DNA of 64,000 nucleotides from Bacteroidaceae bacterium (GTDB lineage Bacteria; Bacteroidota; Bacteroidia; Bacteroidales; Bacteroidaceae): NCBI GenBank assembly GCA_017448825.1, contig JAFSKR010000014.1, positions 1 to 64,000 of the forward strand, read 5' to 3'. Shown piece by piece: positions 37,890 to 46,992 of this stretch (position 1 is its first letter; each line of letters starts with the position of its first letter). The notes under the pieces were generated by a model. It saw only the letters and a program-made list of their open reading frames with translations, ran no database searches and was not told where the DNA came from. The position numbers and the translations under genes were made by a program.

Positions 37890-38171
37890 ATGGTTTTGTT
37901 CATCAATATATTTTCAGCCAAATCTGGAGACTTACAGGCTCAATCTTTTAATCAAAAAAACATGAGCGAACAAAAAAAGTACACGTGTACAAAAGCGGAA
38001 GCAAGTCATCTGCGTCTTGAAAGAGGTTTTGACGAAGCGGCTGTGATTATTCCATGCGAAGTAGAAAATGGTCGTTATCGAATTTGGCCAGAGAGGTTAG
38101 CCGTTTTGGGCGTTTCTGAAGATGCCATTCCCGAGAAAGCAGCCGATGGGACTCCTATTATTATTGCTTAA
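37890..38171 (+). CDS. small protein of unknown function
   Basis: 93 residues from the ATG at 37890, with a hydrophobic start (MVLFINIFSAKSG) that may be a weak signal peptide. A start at 37962 would give a 69-residue cytoplasmic protein, MSEQKKYTCTKAEASHL and onward, ending GTPIIIA. The second half has a balanced composition and reads like a real small domain, but I do not recognise it. It begins 7 bp after the U-run of ncRNA-1, so it may be expressed by read-through. Confidence 0.45.
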   Translation: MVLFINIFSAKSGDLQAQSFNQKNMSEQKKYTCTKAEASHLRLERGFDEAAVIIPCEVENGRYRIWPERLAVLGVSEDAIPEKAADGTPIIIA

Positions 38172-38258
38172 CTAAAATTCATCCATATTTGTGCCGTTAG
38201 TAGCATCTTGCTGAATTAGATGGTACAGATATGGATTTCTTTAATTCTTTTTGTGTTT

Positions 38259-39237
38259 ATGAAATACAAATTCATTTTTTATAGAGTGATATGTGTTATT
38301 GTACTATCACATCTCTCCCCATTATCTCATGCTTATGACTTTGAAGTTGACGGGAATTATTACACAGTGCTCTCCACCTCGGAAAGAACTGCAAGATTTG
38401 ATGGGACACAACTGTCTGGTGATCTCACTATTCCAGAAACAATAACGGTTGCTGGTAAGACGCTCACAATAGTGGAGATTAAAGGAGGGGCATTCAAAAA
38501 TAACACCGAGATTCAAAGTGTTACAATACCCCAAACCATAACAAATTTAGGTGAAGATGCTATGAGGGAAGGGCTATTCAGTAAAGTAATTCTTCCTGAA
38601 AACATGGTTTCCATTGGGAATTATGCATTTTATAATTGTACAAACCTAAAGGATATTCATTTGCCCCTACAACTAAAAGAACTTGGTAAATATGCTTTTT
38701 ATGGCTGTACTAATTTGGAATCTATTGATTTCCCCAAAAACTTGCATTCTCTAAATTATGGTTGTTTTGCAAACAGCGGTTTGTCCCTTCTCTATATTCC
38801 TTCAAATATTACATCTATAAAAGATTTTTATAGGGAACTCCGTTGTTTTCAGGGGTGTAAACTTGAATCTCTTGTATTTGAAGATGCTTCAACTCCCATA
38901 TCTATAACAGGAGTGTTAAGATCTTCAAGCTCCATAAATCTGAAAGGTGAGTTTGATAAGAATGACAGTATTGATTATGTGTATATTGGACGTAATATAG
39001 AAACAACATGCAGATATGAACCTTCTGTCCTAATAGGAAGACCAGACTTTTCTTCTGCGACCACAATTATATGGGGGGATTTATGTACATCTATGTCTGT
39101 GACCGTTGAAGATGGATATCCGAGATACCCATATCGAGTAGTTGCATCCGTCGAATGCCGGAAAGTAGAAACAATCATATTTGGAAAGAACTTGGAAACA
39201 ATAGCACCTTTTGATGAATGCAAAAAAATAAAGAAAA
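38259..39237 (+). pseudogene. BspA-type leucine-rich repeat protein, 5' part (split by the transposon)
   Basis: Signal peptide MKYKFIFYRVICVIVLSHLSPLSHA, then Treponema/BspA-type leucine-rich repeats with units such as IGNYAFYNCTNLKDIHLP and LGKYAFYGCTNLESIDFP. Such proteins sit on the surface and bind host proteins or other bacteria. The gene is cut after codon KIKK by a transposon that starts at 39238; translation now ends at 39242. The remaining 3' part is at 41477-41787. Joined, the frame is continuous and gives about 429 residues. The region is clearly richer in A and T than the flanking metabolic genes. Confidence 0.88.
39230..39237. repeat. target site duplication, left copy
   Basis: AAAGAAAA directly abuts the left end of the transposon. 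The same 8 bases follow the right end at 41469-41476. Eight-base duplications are the rule for the IS1595 family. Confidence 0.9.
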
Positions 39238-39276
39238 GGTAATTATATACTAAATTACACCAAGACTACACTAAAA

Positions 39277-39310
39277 GAAGTGCCCATTCTCTACATGACA
39301 TGGGCACTTC
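39277..39310 (-). terminator. intrinsic terminator after the RhuM gene
   Basis: GAAGTGCCCAT (39277-39287) pairs with ATGGGCACTTC (39300-39310). In the leftward direction it is followed by TTTTAG. Confidence 0.75.
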
Positions 39311-39323
39311 ACTATTATAGCCG

Positions 39324-40475
39324 TTATTCTTCTATTCCCATATTATCATTGGTTTTTCCCTCGTTTTTTTCTTTAGGGTTAAAGTCCAATGCTTGTTTGA
39401 GCGACTGGTCGAACGAAGACAGCGGTTCTTCTTTTATTGCTTCGTCCTCAGTTGGTAGTCCATTATGGCTTGCTTCAATTAACCTATTAAAATCAGATTT
39501 ATATTCTTTGTCCTGGATAATTCTGAATTTACTATATTCTGTTTCGGCGAATCGTTTGGCAATATCAGCGCATACTTTTCCTGCATTGGTAAGAACAGGG
39601 TAGTCGTTAAAATTCAAGAACATTTCGAGACGCTTCGCCCAGTCTGCCATCATATAGGTCCCTTTCCCCTTTTCTGCCTGATGCTCCGCATAGTCAAGAA
39701 ACATGTTTACAAGACGGTTCAAGGCTTTTATCTCTGATTCTGATAAATAGTTTTTGGCTTTCGTGACATCAGATTTATAAATCTTACCTCCTTTCTTCTG
39801 GTTACTCCAATTCGTTAATCCCATGTATGGCTTTGAAGCGTCAGCACGTTCGCGCAGTATTTCCGCAGCCGTATGCTGATGTATGGCATAATGGAATTTG
39901 TTTTGCATGGCTGCATAAAATTCACGAGATACAGGGGATTTGGGATCGTAATCTCTGCTACAATCTCTGAAGATGTCCGTAATTTTGTCATAGAACATTC
40001 TTTCAGAAGCCCTAATCTCCTGTATTCGTTCTATGAGTTCTTTGAAGAAATCCTTACCAAACAGATTGTTACCCTGTTTCAATCTGTCATCATCTAAGGC
40101 AAATCCTTTGATAAGGTATTCCTTTAATACGCGGGTAGCCCAAATTCGGAATTGAGTTGCCTGATAACTATTTACACGATAGCCTACGGCAATAATTGCA
40201 TCAAGATTGTATATGGAAGTTAAATAATTCTTTCCATCACTGGCAGTTATTCTAATTTTTCTAATAACTGCCCCCTCTTGTAACTCACCACTTTGAAATA
40301 TCTCTTTCAGATGGTAATTTATAGTCGGAACTTCCACCCCAAATATATTAGACATCCCCTTTTGTGAGGTCCATATAGTATCATTTGTGGCATCTACAAT
40401 GACCTGCACATTTATCTTTCCGTCGTTTGACGAATAGAACAAGAAATTTTGCGACTTCTCTATATTATTATCCAT
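39324..40475 (-). CDS. RhuM family protein (transposon passenger)
   Basis: 383 residues. The N-terminal part matches the RhuM family: NDTIWTSQKGMSNIFGV, VIRKIRITASDGKNYLTSIYN, then YRVNSYQATQFRIWATRVLKEYLIKGFALDD. The C-terminal half (about 200-330) resembles a Fic/DOC-like helical region in composition, but no HPFxxGN motif is present. RhuM was named from a Salmonella pathogenicity island; its molecular role is unknown. The start overlaps the transposase stop by 8 bases, so translation is coupled. The last residues are rich in Glu, Asn and Lys. Confidence 0.85.
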   Translation of the reverse strand: MDNNIEKSQNFLFYSSNDGKINVQVIVDATNDTIWTSQKGMSNIFGVEVPTINYHLKEIFQSGELQEGAVIRKIRITASDGKNYLTSIYNLDAIIAVGYRVNSYQATQFRIWATRVLKEYLIKGFALDDDRLKQGNNLFGKDFFKELIERIQEIRASERMFYDKITDIFRDCSRDYDPKSPVSREFYAAMQNKFHYAIHQHTAAEILRERADASKPYMGLTNWSNQKKGGKIYKSDVTKAKNYLSESEIKALNRLVNMFLDYAEHQAEKGKGTYMMADWAKRLEMFLNFNDYPVLTNAGKVCADIAKRFAETEYSKFRIIQDKEYKSDFNRLIEASHNGLPTEDEAIKEEPLSSFDQSLKQALDFNPKEKNEGKTNDNMGIEE

Positions 40476-41382
40476 ATATCAGTTGTTTATATGTTAGACG
40501 GTGTTCTGCATTCTGAAGCAACAAATTAAATCTTTTGCATTCTGTATGTTTACGGGTATTATATCTGAAGACAAATTCATCCACATATCGCTGTAAATGC
40601 TGTTTTGACGTGAAATGATAGATGCCTATGACACCACGCTTTAATAACGACCAAAAACCTTCAATAGTATTTGTATATACATTATTCCTTGCATACTCCT
40701 TACATTTGTGATTGACAATCTCGTGTGAGAAAAGTTGCTTGATGGAATTATATCCCCACCATTCATCGGTACATATAAGCGCATCCTTTACAAACTTAAC
40801 TGTTTCTTTTGTCAAAGTAGCACAACTTGTATCAGAAACAACCTTGGCATTTAATTTTCCTCCACGCTCAACCATCCCAAACACAGGAGTTTTATCTTGA
40901 ATGCTGCGACCTTGAGAATGCTCAACCTTTTTGTCCTCATGGCGATTCTTGTTCTTGCCTCCCATATAGGTCTCATCTAATTCAACAGTATTGTTTAACT
41001 CATTGTTGTTCTCAATACCAAAGCAGTTCCTGATGCGTTGTAGCATAAACCATGCCGTCTTCTGAGTTACATCAATATCACGGCTCAGCTGCAAAGAAGA
41101 TATACCTTTCTTATGAGATGTAACAAGCCAAATGGCAGCAAACCATTTGCGCAATTCAATCTTTGTGTTGTCAAAAAGAGTATTGGTCTTTACATTAAAA
41201 TACTTACCAGTGTTTTTACAACGATAACGATTCTCCTTACACTTGTAAACCTTTGACGTAGAATCAAACGGGCTAACAACATAACCATTCCACCTTAGTT
41301 TCTCCAGATGTTCTATGCAGGATTGCTCTGTCGGAAAGGCATTGAAAAGCTCAAGAATTGAGTTAAAGTTCTGCGTAATCAT
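40468..41382 (-). CDS. IS1595 family transposase
   Basis: 304 residues. The N-terminal part holds a zinc-ribbon-like region with a reduced cysteine set (YKCKENRYRCKNTGKYF); the usual first CPxC is missing. A helix-turn-helix follows (SLQLSRDIDVTQKTAWFMLQRI). The DDE/N catalytic domain shows D136 in VELDETYMGGKNK, D206 in CTDEWWGY, and N238 or E241 in NTIEGFWSLLKRG. The length is normal for the family and the frame is intact. It cuts and joins the element ends. Confidence 0.93.
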   Translation of the reverse strand: MITQNFNSILELFNAFPTEQSCIEHLEKLRWNGYVVSPFDSTSKVYKCKENRYRCKNTGKYFNVKTNTLFDNTKIELRKWFAAIWLVTSHKKGISSLQLSRDIDVTQKTAWFMLQRIRNCFGIENNNELNNTVELDETYMGGKNKNRHEDKKVEHSQGRSIQDKTPVFGMVERGGKLNAKVVSDTSCATLTKETVKFVKDALICTDEWWGYNSIKQLFSHEIVNHKCKEYARNNVYTNTIEGFWSLLKRGVIGIYHFTSKQHLQRYVDEFVFRYNTRKHTECKRFNLLLQNAEHRLTYKQLIYG

Positions 41383-41405
41383 ATTATATCTTCATCATTT
41401 TGGCG

Positions 41406-41437
41406 CAAAGGTACGAAGAATTTTACATATATACAAA
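41406..41437 (-). promoter_or_regulatory. promoter of the transposase-RhuM operon
   Basis: On the minus strand TTTG (41437-41434), 20 bp, TACCTTTG (41413-41406). It lies inside the transposon, next to its right end, so expression does not depend on the insertion site. Confidence 0.7.
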
Positions 41438-41468
41438 TAAATTTAGTGTAAATTTATATATAATTACC

Positions 41469-41476
41469 AAAGAAAA
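41469..41476. repeat. target site duplication, right copy
   Basis: AAAGAAAA, identical to 39230-39237. Confidence 0.9.
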
Positions 41477-41787
41477 TATATGTAAGAGCATCAACTCCTC
41501 AACCAGCGGTGGCCTTTGCTCATGATACGTATCTTCATTCGACATTATATGTCCCCAAAGGAACATTAAAAGCGTATCAAGAGGCAGATGTTTGGAAAGA
41601 GTTTTGGAACATTGAAGAATATGATGTACCAGAATCTCCAACAGACATCAAGCCTGTGTCTGTTCAAAAGGACAAGGCTCTTATAGGTATATACGACATC
41701 AACGGAATCAAACATGAAACTCCTATCAAAGGACTGAATATCTACCGATATAAAGATGGACGTGCTAAGAAGAATTTCGTAAAATAA
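41477..41787 (+). pseudogene. BspA-type protein, 3' part (split by the transposon)
   Basis: The frame continues directly from 39237: KIKK then IYVRASTPQPAVAFAHDTYL. It holds the last leucine-rich unit, the typical end TLYVPKGTLKAYQEADVWKEF, and a tail IYDINGIKHETPIKGLNIYR with the shape of a Prevotella surface-protein tail, ending in KKNFVK. Without the upstream half it has no start or signal peptide, so it should not be exported. Confidence 0.88.
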
Positions 41788-41838
41788 CGTGAGTTTGACG
41801 AAGATGATACAGCAAATAATCATCTGATTATTAGAAAA

Positions 41839-41902
41839 TTAGCGATATTTTTAGTAAATTTGTAGTCACTACACAACAAGTTACGCTAAAAAATATCACT
41901 AA
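41839..41902. repeat. 16-bp inverted repeat in the gap after the BspA gene
   Basis: TTAGCGATATTTTTAG (41839-41854) is matched by its near complement CTAAAAAATATCACTAA (41886-41902). A -7-like TAAATTTG lies between them at 41855. No gene is seen between 41788 and 42077. Confidence 0.5.
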
Positions 41903-41956
41903 TGTTTACCGAAGACACAGATATGAAAATTTTCTGTATGGCGGATAATCATTAAA

Positions 41957-41994
41957 CCCAAATTGGTCATTAGCGTTATGATGATCGATTTGGG
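41957..41994. repeat. short relative of the MITE-like element
   Basis: CCCAAATTGGTCATTAGCG at the left and ...CGATTTGGG at the right form an imperfect hairpin with the same ends as the element at 36354-36606, but with nothing between them. It is also preceded by TAAA. It may be a deletion derivative. Confidence 0.55.
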
Positions 41995-42004
41995 ATAAAC
42001 AAAA

Positions 42005-42047
42005 AAGAGTGAGAGTTACCACCGAAAGGTCAGTAACTCTCACTCTT
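42005..42047 (-). terminator. terminator of the decarboxylase operon
   Basis: AAGAGTGAGAGTTAC (42005-42019) pairs with its exact complement at 42033-42047. In the leftward direction it is followed by TTTTTTGTTTAT. Confidence 0.88.
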
Positions 42048-42077
42048 CTTTCAACGAATATGCTAACTTCTATTCCT

Positions 42078-43247
42078 TTATGAGAGGAAGCCCAAGAGGA
42101 CACCCGCTGCCACAGCAGAGCCAATGACACCTGCCACGTTGGGACCCATAGCGTGCATCAGCAAGAAGTTATGGGGGTCAGCCTTGAGACCCTCGTTCTG
42201 CGAAATACGGGCAGCCATCGGCACAGCACTCACACCAGCATTACCAATAAGCGGGTTAATCTTCTGGTTCTTCGGCAAGAAGATGTTCATGATATGAACG
42301 AAGATGACACCACTGGCAGTAGCAATAATGAAGGCAAATGCACCGAGGGCGAAAATCTTCACCGTAGCCAAGGTGAGAAACTCAGAAGCCTGTGTGGAGC
42401 AACCCACCGTAAGACCGAGGAGCATCACCACGATGTCGTTGAGTGCACTGCCAGCAGTCTTGGCAAGACGGGTCGTCTTAGTGGATTCCTTGAGAAGGTT
42501 TCCAAAGAACAACATACCCAGCAGGGGCAGACCCGAAGGCACGATGAAAGTCGTGATAAGCAGACCCACGATGGGGAAGAGCATCTTCTCGGTCTGGCTG
42601 ACTTGGCGCAGGGGCTTCATCTTGATAAGACGCTGCTGCTTGGTTGTGAGCAACTTCATCACACCTGGCTGAATCACAGGCACCAGAGCCATATAAGAAT
42701 AAGCACATACAGCGATGGCACCCATGAGGTTAGGACTCAGCTTGCTGGACAGGAAGATGGCGGTAGGACCATCGGCACCACCGATGATGGCAATACCTGC
42801 TGCCTGATTCGGTTCAAATCCCATCGCCAAAGCAATCATGTAAGCACCAAAGATACCGAACTGAGCCGCTGCACCGATGAGCATGAGCTTCGGATTGGCA
42901 ATGAGGGCACCAAAGTCTGTCATGGCACCAATACCAAGAAACACAAGTGGAGGATACCAACCCAGCCGAACACCTTGATAGAAAATGTTCAGCACAGAGT
43001 TGTCCTCGTAAAGACCAATTTCAAGACCCGCAGCCTTGAACGGGATATTTCCCAATATGATGCCGAGGCCTATCGGGATGAGGAGCAAAGGTTCGAAGTC
43101 CTTTTTGATGGCAAGCCAAATGAAGAAAGCACCCACAGCAATCATGATGATGTTAGCCCATTCCACATTGGCAAAGCCTGTGTAAGTGAGGAAATCGGTA
43201 AGTTTGCTTCCTATGAAATCCATGATGGAAACGCTTTCGAGTAACAT
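42078..43247 (-). CDS. Na+-translocating decarboxylase, beta subunit
   Basis: 389 residues and about eleven hydrophobic segments. It is the membrane channel that pumps Na+ outward, driven by decarboxylation of the carboxybiotin carrier. Family marks: GADGPTAIFLSSKLSPNLMGAIAVCAYSY with the ion-binding aspartate, and GNAGVSAVPMAARISQNEG near the end. With the biotin carrier, gamma-like and carboxyltransferase genes upstream it makes a methylmalonyl-CoA decarboxylase. The first ATG (43247) is used; one at 43223 is possible. Confidence 0.93.
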   Translation of the reverse strand: MLLESVSIMDFIGSKLTDFLTYTGFANVEWANIIMIAVGAFFIWLAIKKDFEPLLLIPIGLGIILGNIPFKAAGLEIGLYEDNSVLNIFYQGVRLGWYPPLVFLGIGAMTDFGALIANPKLMLIGAAAQFGIFGAYMIALAMGFEPNQAAGIAIIGGADGPTAIFLSSKLSPNLMGAIAVCAYSYMALVPVIQPGVMKLLTTKQQRLIKMKPLRQVSQTEKMLFPIVGLLITTFIVPSGLPLLGMLFFGNLLKESTKTTRLAKTAGSALNDIVVMLLGLTVGCSTQASEFLTLATVKIFALGAFAFIIATASGVIFVHIMNIFLPKNQKINPLIGNAGVSAVPMAARISQNEGLKADPHNFLLMHAMGPNVAGVIGSAVAAGVLLGFLS

Positions 43248-43287
43248 AACTAAATTACGATTAGACGATTGACAATTTATAATTCAG

Positions 43288-43716
43288 TTACCCGATAGTC
43301 ACAAGGATGGAGCCTTCCATCACCGTGTCACCCTTCTGCACCTTGACTTCCTGAATCTTGCCGTCACGGTCAGAGTCGATGTTGTTCTCCATCTTCATGG
43401 CCTCCAGAACGACGAGCGTCTCGCCCTTCTTCACAGCCTGTCCGACAGTCACCTTCACCTCGTTGATAGTGCCGGGCAGCGGAGCACGCACGGCACTTAC
43501 ACCTGCCTCGACAGCCTCTTGCGCTGCCTTCGGAGCTTCAACCGTCTTCACTGGAGCGGCAACGGCACGAACCACTGGTTTAGGCTGAGCCACTGGCTTC
43601 TCAAGTTCTACATCAAACTCGATGCCATTCACCTCAACCTTTGCGATGTTCTCCTCAATGCCTTGAATCTTCACATTGTAAGGAGCACCCTTAATCTTAT
43701 AATTATATTCTTTCAT
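43288..43716 (-). CDS. biotin carboxyl carrier subunit of the decarboxylase
   Basis: 142 residues. The N-terminal 45 residues form a small beta domain, then an alanine/proline-rich hinge (about 41-76), then the biotinyl domain with K108 in LEAMKMEN as the biotin site. It shuttles CO2 from the carboxyltransferase to the membrane subunit. It lies 13 bp after the gamma-like gene and 40 bp before the beta subunit gene. Confidence 0.94.
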   Translation of the reverse strand: MKEYNYKIKGAPYNVKIQGIEENIAKVEVNGIEFDVELEKPVAQPKPVVRAVAAPVKTVEAPKAAQEAVEAGVSAVRAPLPGTINEVKVTVGQAVKKGETLVVLEAMKMENNIDSDRDGKIQEVKVQKGDTVMEGSILVTIG

Positions 43717-43729
43717 TGCTTTTTAGTTA

Positions 43730-44734
43730 TTAAGATTTTCTCAATTCCACCGCTTGATGGTGCAGTGGTGTTGTACGAAGTTCATGGCTCTTGTCGGCCC
43801 ATGTGGTGTGCGACTGCTGAATGGTGAGGACACCTGACTCAAGGTCATGAGTGCCGCCAAAGTATTCATGCAGTGCCAACCCTATGACAGCCGTATAAGT
43901 CTCCATGTCGATACCCTTGGTCTCGGTGGTGCCTTGCTTGGCCATCTCAACCACCTTAGAAGCCTGTTCATGGATAGCACGGATGGCACGTACACGAGCT
44001 AGCTTGGCGGCACGGTTCATGGCCCAACCAAAGATGTGGAAGAACACAAAGAGCAAGATGAGGCATGAGAACACAACACCCATGCACATCAGTGTCATGG
44101 CGATACCATACGGGTCTTTCTCCTTGAACTCTTTGATTTTGTTATTATAATATGCCACATTCGGAGCGTTGGGGGTCACCTTGTCTGCCTCCAACACTTG
44201 CCATTCTGTTCCATCGATGCGAGCATAGCTCGTACCGGCAGGAAGAGCATCTACATGCACTGAGTCAAGCAAATCCACGGCATTACCATCAAAGAGGTAG
44301 AGCGTGAAAGGTTCGCCTACTGGCAGTTGGAAATTAAGGTGCAGTGTGCCTCGGTTCGTCTTGCCATCAGCAAAGAAAGTGATGCGCTGTTTGGCAGCCA
44401 CAGAGGTGCGAGGGTCTCCAGCAGGGATGACCGACATGAGCTTCTCACGCTCAGGGGCAGACATCTCCTTGTCAAGCACTGCTGGATTGATAGTGAGGTA
44501 GCAGTTTCTTATCTCATGCGTTGAATAAGAAGTGTTCTCTATCTCAATCCAGGAAGCAGGCTGACCATATTCATCCACATAGCTGGCTGACTTGTCGCAC
44601 GTCTGGGCAGAGTCGCCACTACAACAGGTTGGGGTATATACATAGACTTCATTAAACTTGAAGTCATGCGCACCCTGAGCAAATGCACCTGTTGATGCCA
44701 TGAGGAGAGATAGTACTGATAATAACTTTCTCAT
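43730..44734 (-). CDS. OadG-like gamma subunit with a large extra exported domain
   Basis: 334 residues, far longer than the usual gamma subunits of about 80-110. A signal peptide (to AFAQ) is followed by a beta-rich periplasmic domain (about 22-190) of lamin-tail-like shape (FKFNEVYVYTP, ASWIEIENTSYSTHEI). Then come a membrane helix (about 210-235, TLMCMGVVFSCLILLFVFFHIF) and a cytoplasmic helical tail, the part that corresponds to OadG. The gamma subunit holds the complex together. The extra domain may tie the pump to the envelope. Confidence 0.75.
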   Translation of the reverse strand: MRKLLSVLSLLMASTGAFAQGAHDFKFNEVYVYTPTCCSGDSAQTCDKSASYVDEYGQPASWIEIENTSYSTHEIRNCYLTINPAVLDKEMSAPEREKLMSVIPAGDPRTSVAAKQRITFFADGKTNRGTLHLNFQLPVGEPFTLYLFDGNAVDLLDSVHVDALPAGTSYARIDGTEWQVLEADKVTPNAPNVAYYNNKIKEFKEKDPYGIAMTLMCMGVVFSCLILLFVFFHIFGWAMNRAAKLARVRAIRAIHEQASKVVEMAKQGTTETKGIDMETYTAVIGLALHEYFGGTHDLESGVLTIQQSHTTWADKSHELRTTPLHHQAVELRKS

Positions 44735-44824
44735 TATGTAGTTTTTTTGTTGTTTAGTTTTTTTAGCAAATCAGGAAACCATACACATGGAACCCAATCC
44801 ACTAATTCACCCATTCACCCCATT

Positions 44825-46390
44825 TTACAATGGAATGTTACCATGCTTCTTGGCGGGATTAGTCAGTGACTTATTAGCAAGCTGTTCCAGAGCCCTGATG
44901 ACACGGAAGCGAGTGTTTCTCGGCTCAATCACATCGTCAATGTAACCATACTTAGCTGCCTGATAAGGATTGGCGAAGAGCTTCGAGTACTCTTCCTCCT
45001 TCTCTGCGATGAATGCCTTGGCATCACCACCCTCCTCCTTGATTTGCTTGGCCTCACGGGCATACAGCACAGCAGCTGCACCGCTGGCACCCATCACAGC
45101 AATCTCTGCAGATGGCCATGCGTAATTGATGTCACCACGCAGTTGCTTACAAGACATCACGATGTGACTACCACCATACGACTTACGAAGCGTTACCGTC
45201 ACCTTCGGCACAGTAGCCTCACCATAGGCATACAGCAACTTGGCTCCATGCAAAATCACAGCATTGTACTCCTGACCTGTGCCTGGCAAGAAGCCTGGCA
45301 CATCCACGAAGCTCACGATAGGAATGTTGAAGGCATCACAGAAGCGCACAAATCGGGCGCCCTTACGAGAGGCATTGCAGTCAAGCACACCAGCGAACTT
45401 GCTAGGCTGGTTAGCAACGATACCCACCGAACGACCGTTGAAACGGGCGAAGCCCACTATGATATTTTGGGCAAAATTGGGTTGTACCTCGAAGAACTCA
45501 CCGTTATCTACCGTAGCAGCAATCACCTTATACATATCGTATGCCTGGTTAGGGTTGTCCGGGATAATCTCATTCAGTGAATCCTCCAGACGGTCGATAG
45601 GATCTGTGCACTCCAGCAATGGAGTCTCCTCTTGATTGTTCTGGGGAATGTAGCTAATAAGCTGCTGAATCATGGCCATCGCCTCCTCTTCAGTCGCTGC
45701 CGTGAAGTGAGTCACGCCCGACTTTGTCGAGTGAACCGATGCACCACCAAGACTCTCCTGGTCAACATCCTCGCCCGTCACAGTCTTCACCACGGCTGGC
45801 CCTGTCAGGAACATGAACGATGTGTTCTCCATCATCAGTGTGAAGTCCGTCAACGCTGGCGAATACACAGCACCACCTGCACAAGGACCAAAGATGCCCG
45901 AAATCTGTGGAATCACACCCGAAGCCATGATGTTTCTTTGGAAAATCTCCGCATAGCCGGCCAAGGCGTTGATGCCCTCCTGAATACGGGCACCGCCCGA
46001 GTCGTTCAAACCAATCACAGGGGCACCTACCTTCATCGCCATGTCCATAATCTTGCAGATTTTTTGGCTCATGGTTTCCGACAACGAACCCGCATTCACC
46101 GTAAAGTCCTGAGCAAAAATAAAGACGAGGCGGCCACCAATGGTTCCAGAACCCGTCACGACACCGTCGCCCAGATACTGTTTCTTCTCCATGCCGAAGT
46201 TCGTGCAACGGTGGAGCTTGAACATATCATATTCTTCAAAACTGCCCTCATCAAGGAGCATGGCTATACGTTCACGTGCCGTGAACTTACCCTTGGCATG
46301 CTGCTTGTCAATGGCCTTCTCGCCACCACCCAAGCGTGCCTTCTGACGGAGTTCAATCAACTCCTGTATTCTTTCTGTCTGCTTACTCAT
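44825..46390 (-). CDS. methylmalonyl-CoA decarboxylase carboxyltransferase subunit (acyl-CoA carboxylase beta type)
   Basis: 521 residues with two crotonase-like carboxyltransferase domains. Seen: [19 protein letters not shown], with the glycines of the acyl-CoA oxyanion site in the first half, and [24 protein letters not shown] in the second. It moves the carboxyl group of methylmalonyl-CoA onto biotin, giving propionyl-CoA. The same fold serves propionyl-CoA carboxylases; the neighbouring beta subunit and epimerase decide for the decarboxylase. Confidence 0.93.
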   Translation of the reverse strand: MSKQTERIQELIELRQKARLGGGEKAIDKQHAKGKFTARERIAMLLDEGSFEEYDMFKLHRCTNFGMEKKQYLGDGVVTGSGTIGGRLVFIFAQDFTVNAGSLSETMSQKICKIMDMAMKVGAPVIGLNDSGGARIQEGINALAGYAEIFQRNIMASGVIPQISGIFGPCAGGAVYSPALTDFTLMMENTSFMFLTGPAVVKTVTGEDVDQESLGGASVHSTKSGVTHFTAATEEEAMAMIQQLISYIPQNNQEETPLLECTDPIDRLEDSLNEIIPDNPNQAYDMYKVIAATVDNGEFFEVQPNFAQNIIVGFARFNGRSVGIVANQPSKFAGVLDCNASRKGARFVRFCDAFNIPIVSFVDVPGFLPGTGQEYNAVILHGAKLLYAYGEATVPKVTVTLRKSYGGSHIVMSCKQLRGDINYAWPSAEIAVMGASGAAAVLYAREAKQIKEEGGDAKAFIAEKEEEYSKLFANPYQAAKYGYIDDVIEPRNTRFRVIRALEQLANKSLTNPAKKHGNIPL

Positions 46391-46434
46391 AGTCTCAATT
46401 TATAAATTCCATGATTATGAATGATGCATCCCCA

Positions 46435-46845
46435 TCACTTCTGGGGCTCACAAAGTTCTGTCAGAATACCTACAGTCGATTTCGGATGCAAGAAAGCGAT
46501 GTTCATCTGCTCCGCACCTGGACGTGGAGTCTTGTCAATCAGGCGTATTTCCTTGCCTTCTGCCTCGACGAGTGCCTCAGCCACACCATCCTCCACAGCA
46601 AATGCCACATGATGAACACCCTTGCCACCCTTCTCCAGCCATTTCGCCACAGCCGACTCGGGCGACGTCGGCTCCAAGAGTTCCAGTTTCACCTCACCAA
46701 CCTTCAGGAAAGCAGTCTTCACTTTCTGGTCAGCAACCTCTTCAACGGCATAGCACTTCAAGCCAAGCACGTTCTCGAAATAAGGGAGCACTGCATCAAT
46801 GCTCTCCACACCTATACCAAGGTGGTCGATTCTTGAAATTTTCAT
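46435..46845 (-). CDS. mce: methylmalonyl-CoA epimerase
   Basis: 136 residues of the vicinal-oxygen-chelate fold. It interconverts (R)- and (S)-methylmalonyl-CoA, the step between mutase and decarboxylase in the succinate-propionate route. Metal ligands include H8 in RIDHLGIGV and the histidine in KGVHHVAFAVED; the end TVGILTELCEP provides the last glutamate. It is the first gene of the decarboxylase operon. Confidence 0.95.
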   Translation of the reverse strand: MKISRIDHLGIGVESIDAVLPYFENVLGLKCYAVEEVADQKVKTAFLKVGEVKLELLEPTSPESAVAKWLEKGGKGVHHVAFAVEDGVAEALVEAEGKEIRLIDKTPRPGAEQMNIAFLHPKSTVGILTELCEPQK

Positions 46846-46931
46846 ACCAATAAATTGAATTATTTAATTGTTGGTTAAATATAAATGTGCATCCAGTCAC
46901 AATGCAGGGCATACAGCCCACAACTGACATA

Positions 46932-46939
46932 CAAAGTTA
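46932..46939 (-). promoter_or_regulatory. -7 box of the epimerase/decarboxylase operon
   Basis: TAACTTTG on the minus strand, about 87 bp before the mce ATG. No TTTG at the exact expected distance. Confidence 0.5.
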
Positions 46940-46992
46940 GTGCTTTCCTACGGAACTGACCCACAAAAAAGCAAAAACTTCACAATTCGCCC

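Larger units (their letters stand above)
39238..41468. mobile_element. IS1595-family transposon carrying a RhuM gene, complete
   Basis: 2231 bp. The left end begins GGTAATTATATACTAAATT. The right end, read inward, begins GGTAATTATATATAAATTT; both continue to ACACYAA, giving imperfect inverted ends of about 26 bp. Flanked by the 8-bp repeat AAAGAAAA. Contains, on the minus strand, a promoter (41406-41437), the transposase gene and a RhuM-family gene overlapping it by 8 bases, then a terminator (39277-39310). It interrupts a BspA-type gene in the sense opposite to that gene. All parts look intact. Confidence 0.92.
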
